From assembly GCA_011371465.1 (NCBI GenBank), contig DRQL01000341.1, positions 1-8,276 of the forward strand: a stretch of 8,276 nt of DNA. The letters run 5' to 3'. The translations under genes were made by a program, and so were the position numbers. This DNA is from Gammaproteobacteria bacterium. Its GTDB lineage: Bacteria; Pseudomonadota; Gammaproteobacteria; DSM-19610. Within the stretch, counting starts at the first letter, position 1, and every line of letters begins with the position of its first letter. The notes beneath the pieces were generated by a model. It did no database searches and was not told where the DNA came from. It was given only the letters and a program-made list of their open reading frames with translations. Below are positions 1-5,271 of this stretch, in pieces.

Positions 1-1
1 C

Positions 2-241
2 CCCGCGCTGGCCAGGCTGAACCGGCTGCGCGCCCGTGTCTTCGGTGAGTACGGCCTGCTGGGCCGCTATAAACCGCACCCCGACCCGAAACAGGAACAG
101 TTTTTCTTCGGCCTGGTGCGCGAGTGCCTGGACAAGGGCATCATCAGCGAGGAACTGGTTCGCGACGAGATGCGCCAGAACCACGTACGCCACGATGCCC
201 TGCAACTGGTGGAACGTACTCCGCCGCCGGCGGCGGCGTGA
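2..241 (+). CDS. GT-A-fold glycosyltransferase-like protein, C-terminal fragment (5' end outside window)
   Basis: The window opens inside this gene, and 79 codons plus a TGA remain. The translated tail (FGEYGLLGRYKPHPDPKQE, then a segment ending NHVRHDALQLVERTP) aligns without gaps to the last 80 or so residues of the two full paralogues on the minus strand at 1026-1940 and 1973-2881, so the frame is secure. The catalytic part with the DPD motif lies off the window. The gene ends in a Pro3-Ala3 stretch written by a 16-base GC palindrome (221-236), and its stop overlaps the GTG start of the oxygenase gene, so the two are probably translated together. At DNA level this copy is much closer to the 1026-1940 paralogue (71 of 75 bases over 41-115) than to the other. 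The substrate is unknown; the family assignment rests on the full paralogues. Confidence 0.8.
   Translation, partial: PALARLNRLRARVFGEYGLLGRYKPHPDPKQEQFFFGLVRECLDKGIISEELVRDEMRQNHVRHDALQLVERTPPPAAA
41..115 (+). repeat. Left arm of a 75-base inverted repeat flanking the oxygenase gene
   Basis: These 75 bases lie in the plus-strand glycosyltransferase fragment. They match the reverse complement of 1158-1232 with four substitutions (at 49, 54, 73 and 99), so 71/75 are identical, and the longest exact run is 25 bases (74-98). Reading frames correspond exactly. Such identity is higher than protein conservation alone needs, suggesting recent duplication or gene conversion. Confidence 0.9.
221..236. 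other. 16-base GC palindrome just before the oxygenase start codon
   Basis: CCGCCGCCGGCGGCGG is a perfect palindrome ending one base before the GTG at 238. It encodes Pro-Pro-Pro-Ala-Ala of the upstream glycosyltransferase tail and occupies the place where a Shine-Dalgarno would be. It could fold into a 5-base stem with a 3-base loop (or a slightly longer form in RNA), favouring translation of the oxygenase only when ribosomes arrive from the upstream gene. Confidence 0.4.
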
Positions 242-963
242 CGCACGTGCAATACCTGGATTTTGACAAGTTCAAGGCCATCGACCCCGCCGAATTCCGG
301 GCCACCCGGCCCTACCCCTGGATCAACCCGCAGGGTTTGTTGACCGATGCAGGCTACCAGCGCCTGCTGGACAACATGCCGGACGTATCCCTGTTCGAGA
401 AAAAGTTCGGTTATGGACGCATCGCCGGCCAGAAGCCGCATGACCGTTACTCGCTGGAGTACGCTCCCGGCACACCGGTACCGGAGCCCTGGCAGGAGTT
501 CATCACCGAACTCTGCAGCGACGATTACCGGAAAACCCTGGCGAAGCTTTTTGGCGCGCGCAAGATCAACCTGCGCTTCCACTGGCACTACACTCCCAAC
601 GGCTGCTCGGTATCACCACACACCGACTCGGTACGCGAACACGGCTCCCAGCTGTTTTATTTCAACCGGGAAGGCGAATGGGACCCGGCCTGGGGCGGGG
701 ACACGCTGGTGCTGGATGACGGGGGAAGAATGGAATTCGAATCCGCCCCGTCTCTGGATGATTTCAGCGGCGAGACCGCGGCCAGGTCGATCGGTAACTA
801 CAGTCTGATCTTTGAACGCACCCGCCACTCATGGCATGCCGTCCGCGAAATCCGCTGCCCGGAGGACAAAATGCGGCGCGTTTTTATCGTGGTGGCCAAC
901 CCGGAAAACATGTACCGGACGGTGCGTGACAAGGTGATGCGCAAGAAAGTCCACCGCTTCTGA
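238..963 (+). CDS. 2-oxoglutarate/Fe(II)-dependent oxygenase, prolyl-4-hydroxylase-like
   Basis: The 241-residue product has the signature of the 2OG-Fe(II) oxygenase superfamily (double-stranded beta-helix). There is an HxD motif at about H128-T-D130 (SVSPHTDS), a distal iron-binding His in the WHAV segment (about H200), and an Arg in KMRRVFIVV (about R213/R214) placed to bind 2-oxoglutarate. Known relatives hydroxylate amino-acid side chains, sugars or small molecules using O2; the substrate here cannot be read from sequence. No signal peptide or membrane segment is visible, so it is probably cytoplasmic. I chose the GTG at 238 because it overlaps the upstream TGA (GTGA) and the conserved-looking sequence begins there. 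The frame is open back to an ATG at 124, but that stretch lies over the glycosyltransferase gene and has no family character. No Shine-Dalgarno sequence precedes the start, so translation is probably coupled. It converges on the 1026-1940 gene with 62 bases between and no obvious terminator. Confidence 0.82.
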   Translation: MTHVQYLDFDKFKAIDPAEFRATRPYPWINPQGLLTDAGYQRLLDNMPDVSLFEKKFGYGRIAGQKPHDRYSLEYAPGTPVPEPWQEFITELCSDDYRKTLAKLFGARKINLRFHWHYTPNGCSVSPHTDSVREHGSQLFYFNREGEWDPAWGGDTLVLDDGGRMEFESAPSLDDFSGETAARSIGNYSLIFERTRHSWHAVREIRCPEDKMRRVFIVVANPENMYRTVRDKVMRKKVHRF

Positions 964-1025
964 AGACGCTCTGCCGCGGGCGGCGAGCCGGGGGGAAACA
1001 CACGTCCCTGGCTGTTCCTGCTGAC

Positions 1026-1940
1026 CTACTGCCAGGCGCCGGCCATCCTGGGGGTTCTGTCGATCACTTCCAGCGCATCGTGGCGCACGTGGTTCTGGCG
1101 CATCTCCTCACGGATCATGTCTTCCGTAACGATACCCTTCTCCAGGCATTCCTTGAGCAGGCCGAAGAAAAACCGTTCCTGTTTCGGGTCGGGGTGCGGC
1201 TTATAGCGGCCCAGCAGGGCGTATTCACCGAACAGCTTGCGCCGCGCCCGCATCAGCCAGCCAAACGGCGGGAACAGGCGGAAATTCTCCGCCGGCCGCC
1301 AGTCGATCGGCAGTCCCGCTTTCCAGGGCTGGGTGCGACGGCGCGTGTTGTGGATCATCTTGGTATTGTCGTCCAGGTGATCAAAGTCATTCCATTCGTT
1401 CTCGAGTATGCCGATGGATTCGCGTGGTTCGTCTTTCAGGCAGATCCAGGGCTGGTAATCCTGCTCGAAACTGAACATGCGACGAAATTTTTCCTCGACC
1501 TTCCAGTGCTTCAACTGCGCATTGTCCAGCAGCATGACGCTGCTGGCGAGACAACGGTCCACCACGCCCTTGGGGCCGGCACGGCGCCGGCACATGATCG
1601 CCTTGCCCTGCATATCGCGTGACAGCAACTCCCAGACGTCACCAACGGCAAAGATGTCCGGGTCGATGACCACGGCACGCCCCTGGTATCCCATCAGTTC
1701 AGGCGGCATAAAACGCGTAGGCGTAAACGACTGCAGATCGTCGTTGTACCAGGGTCGTTTCACGCCATCCCGCAGGTAGAGCCGGCCCTCGTACTCCTGG
1801 AAGAAAGGATAATCCTTGTGATGGATGATCCTTACATCAAACTTTTCATTGTTTTCTGAATTGCGCCTCAGCGCATACTCGGCAACCAGTGCCCCGACAA
1901 TCTGCTTGTGGTTGGTGTGGATAAAAACGCAATAGTCCAT
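1026..1940 (-). CDS. GT-A-fold glycosyltransferase-like protein (GT8-like), tandem copy 2
   Basis: This is a 304-residue protein. Its features are those of GT-A nucleotide-sugar transferases of the GT8-like type: an N-terminal strand (CVFIHTNHKQIVGA), a DxD-like metal/nucleotide site at DPD 93-95 (VVIDPDIFAV), an SSVMLLDN segment at 133-140 resembling the N-x-G-x-M-L-I region of GT8 enzymes, and a late His (about H197) followed by TQPWK, as in the C-terminal substrate/metal site. It has no membrane segment or signal peptide. It aligns without gaps to the neighbour at 1973-2881; I count 218 identities in the first 300 residues by hand. The start at 1940 is set by that alignment. The frame stays open to an ATG at 2090, but those 50 residues overlap the neighbour's 3' end and match nothing. 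It lies 32 bases downstream of its paralogue, so the two are probably one transcript. Donor and acceptor are unknown. Confidence 0.8.
   Translation of the reverse strand: MDYCVFIHTNHKQIVGALVAEYALRRNSENNEKFDVRIIHHKDYPFFQEYEGRLYLRDGVKRPWYNDDLQSFTPTRFMPPELMGYQGRAVVIDPDIFAVGDVWELLSRDMQGKAIMCRRRAGPKGVVDRCLASSVMLLDNAQLKHWKVEEKFRRMFSFEQDYQPWICLKDEPRESIGILENEWNDFDHLDDNTKMIHNTRRRTQPWKAGLPIDWRPAENFRLFPPFGWLMRARRKLFGEYALLGRYKPHPDPKQERFFFGLLKECLEKGIVTEDMIREEMRQNHVRHDALEVIDRTPRMAGAWQ
1158..1232 (-). repeat. Right arm of the 75-base inverted repeat
   Basis: This is the partner of 41-115, inside the minus-strand glycosyltransferase gene at 1026-1940. The arms enclose 1,042 bases that hold the 3' tails of both glycosyltransferase genes and the whole oxygenase gene. 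Confidence 0.9.
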
Positions 1941-1972
1941 AGCCGCTCGCCCTCTCCGGAAGTTACCCGCCC

Positions 1973-2881
1973 CTAGACCGGTGCAAGCGGTGGTGTCCTG
2001 TCCAGCACCTCGAAGGCATCGTGCCGCACGTGGTTCTGGTTCATCTGTTCGCGGATCATGGATTCGCTCACCTTGCCCTGTTCCAGGCATTCCTTGAGCA
2101 GACCGAAAAACAGCTTTTCCTGGTTCGGATCAGGATGCGGCTTGTAGTGGCCGAGAAAGGCGTATTCGCCAAACAGCTTGCGGCGAGCCTTCATCACCCA
2201 TGCCAGCGGCGGGAAATACGGGAATTTCTCGCGCGGCCGGTGATCGATGGGCAGGCCGGTCTTCCACGGCTGGGTCTTGCGTTTGGTCGTGTGCAGCATG
2301 CGGGTCCGGGAACTGAGCCTGTCAAAGTCGTTCCACTCGTTCTCGAACAGCCCGATACTCTCTGCCGGTTCGGTCTTCAGGCAGATCCAGTTCATGTAGT
2401 CGCGCCTGCCTTCAAACATCTCGTTGAAGTTGTCTTCGACCTTCCAGTGTGTCAGCTTGCTGTTGTCCAGCAGCATAACGCTACTGGCCAGGCAGCGATC
2501 GAAGCGCCCCTTGGTACCGGTGCGTGGTCTGCACATGATGGCCTTGCCGCCCATGTCGCGCGACAGCAGGTCCCAGACATCCGATACCGCGAAGATGTCC
2601 GGGTCGATCACCACCGAACGGCCTTCGTAGTTCATCAGCTCGGGCGGCATGAAGCGTAACGGGGTAAAGGACTGCAGGTCATTGTTCAGCCACGGCCGGC
2701 GCATACCGTCGCGCAGGTATAACTGCCCCTCCCTCGCACTGAAGAAGGGGTAGTCTTTCAGCTCGATAAACCTGACGTCGAACTTGTCGTTGTTCCTGGA
2801 ATAACGGCGCAGGGCGTGTTCGGCGACATAGGCGCCGGTGATCTGCTTGTGGTTGGTGTGAATAAAGACACAGGGCTTCAT
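1973..2881 (-). CDS. GT-A-fold glycosyltransferase-like protein (GT8-like), tandem copy 1
   Basis: This 302-residue protein is the first gene of the minus-strand pair. It carries the same motifs at the same residue numbers as its downstream paralogue: DPD at 93-95, SSVMLLDN at 133-140, HTTKRKTQPWK at 197-207, and a basic C-terminal block ending KPHPDPNQE (247-255) and NHVRHDAF (283-290). A metal-dependent transfer of a sugar from a nucleotide-sugar donor is the family-based expectation; the acceptor is not known. It appears cytoplasmic or peripheral, with no membrane segments. The ATG at 2881 is preceded by GAGGG (2889-2893) at 7-base spacing, a good ribosome binding site, so this start is firm. 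Upstream lies a predicted FNR-activated promoter (box 2988-3001, -10 at 2960-2965). The LuxR-type regulator gene ends 163 bases upstream on the same strand. Confidence 0.82.
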   Translation of the reverse strand: MKPCVFIHTNHKQITGAYVAEHALRRYSRNNDKFDVRFIELKDYPFFSAREGQLYLRDGMRRPWLNNDLQSFTPLRFMPPELMNYEGRSVVIDPDIFAVSDVWDLLSRDMGGKAIMCRPRTGTKGRFDRCLASSVMLLDNSKLTHWKVEDNFNEMFEGRRDYMNWICLKTEPAESIGLFENEWNDFDRLSSRTRMLHTTKRKTQPWKTGLPIDHRPREKFPYFPPLAWVMKARRKLFGEYAFLGHYKPHPDPNQEKLFFGLLKECLEQGKVSESMIREQMNQNHVRHDAFEVLDRTPPLAPV

Positions 2882-2888
2882 GGATGGT

Positions 2889-2893
2889 CCCTC
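2889..2893 (-). promoter_or_regulatory. Ribosome binding site of the first glycosyltransferase gene
   Basis: GAGGG on the minus strand lies 7 bases before the ATG at 2881. It fixes the start and is clearly stronger than the initiation regions of most other genes in the window. Confidence 0.7.
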
Positions 2894-2959
2894 ATATTTT
2901 CGGCAACGCTACCGCATCATCACTCACGCAGTCCTGCAGGCTGCTGCGATGCGCTGCGC

Positions 2960-2965
2960 ATTCAA
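2960..2965 (-). promoter_or_regulatory. Predicted -10 element of the FNR-dependent promoter for the glycosyltransferase pair
   Basis: The minus strand reads TTGAAT, matching TATAAT at four of six positions. If the start of transcription is 7 bases downstream, at 2953, the centre of the FNR box (2994.5) falls at exactly -41.5. That is the standard class II position for FNR activation. The hexamer alone is weak, as is usual for activator-dependent promoters; the spacing is the main support. The resulting leader would be about 72 bases. Confidence 0.45.
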
Positions 2966-2987
2966 ACACAGGCATCAATCCTTTCAC

Positions 2988-3001
2988 TTGATTCGGATCA
3001 A
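2988..3001. promoter_or_regulatory. Perfect FNR/ANR-type box upstream of the glycosyltransferase pair
   Basis: The sequence TTGAT-TCGG-ATCAA matches the FNR/ANR consensus TTGAT-N4-ATCAA at all ten fixed positions. It lies between the LuxR-type regulator (ends 3045) and the glycosyltransferase gene starting at 2881, in non-coding DNA. Relative to the predicted -10 (2960-2965) its centre is at -41.5, which fits activation under low oxygen. DNR- or CRP-family paralogues can use similar sites, so the exact regulator is not certain. Confidence 0.75.
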
Positions 3002-3044
3002 ATGGAAACCGAATAGCGCCTGCCTGCCGGGGAAACCGCTCCAG

Positions 3045-3578
3045 TCACCACTGCAGGCGATTCGCCGGTATGAAATCCGGTGTCTCGCCCATTTCCCGGA
3101 ACTTGCGGTAGACGTTATTCAGGTGCGTTCTCAGGGTCGCCCTGGAAATCGACAGGCGCCTGCAGATTTCGGTGTTGGAAACACCCCGGATCGTGAAGGA
3201 CACGACTTCTGTTTCACGCCGCGTCAGGCCTTTCGATTTGTAGTACGCCAGCGCCATCTCGTATTTTTCCTTGAGCGGCTGGAGAAAGGTGATGAGGTGT
3301 TTTTCCGTGCACAGCAGCGTGACGTCAAAAAATGCACCGTGCATCCACTTGTTTTTGTAGACCCGGCTGCCCCAGCCTTTCCACTGACTGGTATCGTCCT
3401 GTGCGTACAGCTCCATACAGCCCCTTTCGCAAGACTGGCCCACGCAGTCACCGCAAATCTTCCGGCACAGTTCGTTCTGCTCAAGGACCCGTTTGTTTTC
3501 GTCCTTGACGCACATGGCGATATCGTCTTCGTTGAGTGATTCGGTCAACACCCTGATTACACCTTTGTTCGTTACCAA
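3045..3578 (-). CDS. LuxR/GerE-type transcriptional regulator with PAS-like, Cys-rich N-terminal sensor region
   Basis: The product has up to 177 residues. Residues about 117-165 form a LuxR/GerE helix-turn-helix: GLTRRETEVVSF, then GVSNTEICRRLSIS, then the recognition helix ATLRTHLNNVYRKF. The first 100 residues read like a PAS domain (AMCVKDENKRVLEQNELC, about 21-38). They contain five closely spaced cysteines, C38-x3-C42-x2-C45-x4-C50-x3-C54, plus C23 and C90. This could hold an iron-sulfur cluster or zinc, or act as a thiol switch; that is inference. There is no response-regulator phospho-acceptor domain and no autoinducer-binding domain. The start is unsure. The longest form begins at TTG 3578 without a clear Shine-Dalgarno; a GTG at 3551 is preceded by AAAGG and may be the true start, losing nine residues. 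A perfect FNR box lies upstream at 3652-3665. The glycosyltransferase pair, its likely target, follows on the same strand. Confidence 0.8.
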   Translation of the reverse strand: MVTNKGVIRVLTESLNEDDIAMCVKDENKRVLEQNELCRKICGDCVGQSCERGCMELYAQDDTSQWKGWGSRVYKNKWMHGAFFDVTLLCTEKHLITFLQPLKEKYEMALAYYKSKGLTRRETEVVSFTIRGVSNTEICRRLSISRATLRTHLNNVYRKFREMGETPDFIPANRLQW

Positions 3579-3651
3579 AAACAGTGAATAGGATCTACTA
3601 GTACCGGGGAGTTTAGCAAGGTGCAGATGCGATAAAAATCAGCACCGGGGG

Positions 3652-3665
3652 TTGATATGGATCAA
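3652..3665. promoter_or_regulatory. Perfect FNR/ANR-type box upstream of the LuxR-type regulator
   Basis: TTGAT-ATGG-ATCAA matches the FNR/ANR consensus at all ten fixed positions. It lies in the 140-base gap between the end of ctaB (3719) and the regulator start, 74 bases before the TTG codon. Nothing begins on the plus strand nearby, so the regulator gene is the natural target. I see no good -10 at class II distance (3624-3629 reads CATCTG). TTTTAT at 3632-3637 would put the box at about -33. An extended -10-like TGC-TAAACT at 3610-3618 would put it at about -55. Activation or repression therefore cannot be told. Confidence 0.7.
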
Positions 3666-3692
3666 TGAAAGCGGGAATTTTGCAGGCGGGGC

Positions 3693-3708
3693 CACCGGCA
3701 AGCCGGTG
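3693..3708. other. Short GC hairpin downstream of ctaB
   Basis: CACCGGC, two bases, then GCCGGTG forms a perfect 7-base inverted repeat 10 bases past the ctaB stop codon. No T-run follows on the minus strand, so it is not a standard intrinsic terminator. It may be a transcript-end or mRNA-stability stem, or nothing functional. Confidence 0.3.
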
Positions 3709-3718
3709 CAACGGGGGA

Positions 3719-4624
3719 TCAGAAGTAGGGCAGCCTGAGCGGCAGGTAGTGATCCACCAGCAGAAACGCAAACAGCGCCATCAGGTAAACGATCGAATAA
3801 CCGAAGGTTTTCATTGCCTGCCGATCGCTGTCGTCACGCATCAGGGCAACGGCGTGGTACAGGAATCCGGCGCCCAGCGCCAGCGCACCGACCAGGTACA
3901 ACAGGCCGCTCATGTGCGTGATAAACGGCAACACTGTAACCACCACCAGCAGGATGGTGTACAACAGCACCTGCAGGCGGGTAAAACTCACACCATGCGT
4001 CACCGGCAGCATGGGAATATCCGCCCTGGCATATTCGTTACGGCGGTGGATGGCCAGCGCCCAGAAGTGCGGCGGCGTCCAGACAAAGATGATCAGGAAC
4101 AGCAGCAGGGCATGGGGATCAACCGTGCCGGTCACCGCCGTCCAGCCCAGCACCGGCGGCGCAGCACCGGCCGCCCCGCCGATGACAATGTTCTGCGGCG
4201 TGGCACGTTTCAGGTACAGCGTGTAGACCACCGCGTAACCGATCAGGGATGCAAAGGTCAGGACCGCAGTCAGGGTATTGACGAACTGGACCAGGATCCA
4301 CATGGCCAGCGCACCGATCACCAGGGCGAATACCAGGCAATTCCGGCCCGTGAGACTGCCACTGGCAACCGGGCGGGCCGCCGTGCGTTTCATGAGCGCA
4401 TCCGCGTGCTGGTCCACCACGTGATTGATGGCCGCAGCGGATGCCGCCGCCAGCCCGATGCCCAGCGTGCCGAAAACCAGGGACTGCCAGGGCACCATAC
4501 CCGGCACCGCGAGGAACATGCCCACCAGGGCGGTAAAGACAATCAGCGCCACCACCTTGAGCTTGCAGACCCCGAGGTAATCGCGCCATTGCAGCGCCGG
4601 GTTGGCTGTGATCGAATAATTCAT
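3719..4624 (-). CDS. ctaB: Protoheme IX farnesyltransferase (heme O synthase)
   Basis: This 301-residue polytopic membrane protein of the UbiA prenyltransferase superfamily transfers a farnesyl group from farnesyl diphosphate to heme b, making heme O, the first step toward heme A for the aa3 oxidase. The first Asp-rich prenyl-diphosphate/Mg site is N67-xxx-D71-xxx-D75 (NHVVDQHAD), followed by MKRTAARPVASG (78-89). YTLYLKRATPQNIVIGG (134-150) and PPHFWALAIHRRNEY...ADIPMLPV (184-208) are the other family blocks. About eight or nine hydrophobic segments are visible. The length is normal for the family. The ATG at 4624 lies 11 bases after the stop of the SCO-like gene, so it is the last gene of the SURF1 operon. 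Heme A synthase (ctaA) normally comes immediately before it but is absent here. Gene names cyoE and ctaB are both used for this family. Confidence 0.95.
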   Translation of the reverse strand: MNYSITANPALQWRDYLGVCKLKVVALIVFTALVGMFLAVPGMVPWQSLVFGTLGIGLAAASAAAINHVVDQHADALMKRTAARPVASGSLTGRNCLVFALVIGALAMWILVQFVNTLTAVLTFASLIGYAVVYTLYLKRATPQNIVIGGAAGAAPPVLGWTAVTGTVDPHALLLFLIIFVWTPPHFWALAIHRRNEYARADIPMLPVTHGVSFTRLQVLLYTILLVVVTVLPFITHMSGLLYLVGALALGAGFLYHAVALMRDDSDRQAMKTFGYSIVYLMALFAFLLVDHYLPLRLPYF

Positions 4625-4635
4625 GGCGCGCTATT

Positions 4636-5271
4636 TTACCCCAAACCGGAATACTTTAAGAGTCTTTGCAGGTCTTTGACGATACCGCGCGGTTCATCGG
4701 TCGATTCGTAGTACATCATGAGATTTCCCAGCGGATCAATCAGATAGATACGCTTCGCGGTAAACGGCTGGTTACCATCCAGGGAGAAAACCGCCGCCAT
4801 GCGTTCAGCCTGTTGCTCGTCCAGGGATACCATCGTCTGCCCCGGAAAATGGGCCTGTAATTCCTCTCGCTTCCCTGCGTCGAGGTCTTTGGCCTTCCAG
4901 AACATCAGTCGTTGCAGGCGGTCGATGTTCTTGCCCTGCGTGAGCCGTGTCTGGCGAATGTTGTAGAGCTGCTGGACACAGGTTTCGTCGCAGCTGCCCT
5001 GCGCCAGGTATACCAGGGTCCATTTCCCGCGCAGGAAGGTCCGGTCGATCGATTCCCCTTTACCGGTAACGGCGCTGAACGCCGGCAATGCACGGACCGG
5101 CGCCACCAGGGTTCCCTGGTTGACGGTTTCGCCTTCCATGAGGTCGGGGAACAGGTAGAAGATCGCCCAGGCCAGCACCACCGGTGCCGCGAACAGGGAA
5201 ATCACCAGCAGCATGGATGCCCGCGAGCGCGCCAGCGACGCCGGTTCAGTGTTTCTTGTCGTCATATCCAT
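4636..5271 (-). CDS. SCO-like thioredoxin-fold membrane protein of the cytochrome oxidase cluster
   Basis: The 211-residue protein has one N-terminal membrane anchor (about 20-41) and a soluble domain that should face the periplasm. GKWTLVYLAQGSCDETCVQQL carries a CxxxC pair at C94 and C98, in the same place as the copper-binding CxxxC of SCO/SenC proteins. RIYLIDPLGNLMMYY (174-188) matches the SCO strand that normally holds the third copper ligand, a His (D-H), but here the residue is Pro (P180). It may therefore act as a thiol reductase/oxidase partner or weak copper carrier rather than a classical SCO; that is inference. A protein of this type commonly sits between SURF1 and ctaA in Pseudomonas-like clusters. 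It overlaps the SURF1 3' end by 26 bases from the ATG at 5271; a second ATG at 5265 is possible. Confidence 0.75.
   Translation of the reverse strand: MDMTTRNTEPASLARSRASMLLVISLFAAPVVLAWAIFYLFPDLMEGETVNQGTLVAPVRALPAFSAVTGKGESIDRTFLRGKWTLVYLAQGSCDETCVQQLYNIRQTRLTQGKNIDRLQRLMFWKAKDLDAGKREELQAHFPGQTMVSLDEQQAERMAAVFSLDGNQPFTAKRIYLIDPLGNLMMYYESTDEPRGIVKDLQRLLKYSGLG

Noticed and set aside
124..237. ATG at 124 as the oxygenase start
   Set aside because: The added 38 residues lie over the upstream glycosyltransferase tail in another frame and are low-complexity. The GTG with the 4-base overlap is the normal coupled arrangement.
964..1025. Terminator between the convergent oxygenase and glycosyltransferase genes
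   Set aside because: The 62-base gap has GC-rich sequence but no stem followed by a T-run on either strand.
1941..2090. N-terminal extension of the 1026-1940 gene to an ATG at 2090
   Set aside because: The extra 50 residues overlap the 3' end of the upstream paralogue in another frame, and the alignment with the paralogue starts exactly at the ATG at 1940.
2021..2659. Plus-strand open frame of 212 codons opposite the first glycosyltransferase gene, with a similar one at 1080-1622
   Set aside because: The two resemble each other only because they are the reverse strands of paralogous genes. Neither has independent motifs.
2880..3539. Plus-strand open frame of 219 codons
   Set aside because: It is antisense to the LuxR-type regulator and runs through the FNR promoter gap; there is no recognisable domain or ribosome binding site.
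3693..3708. Intrinsic terminator after ctaB
   Set aside because: The stem is only 7 bases with a 2-base spacer and no T-run follows on the minus strand, so I list it only as a hairpin.
1..3718. Mobile element or phage origin for the accessory left half
   Set aside because: No transposase, integrase, tRNA or terminal repeats are visible. The inverted repeat is explained by paralogous coding sequence.
3665..4711. Long plus-strand open frame of 348 codons across ctaB
   Set aside because: It is antisense to ctaB, which has clear family motifs. Its translation is rich in Gln, Arg and His with no domain pattern, as expected for the reverse of a GC-rich membrane protein gene.
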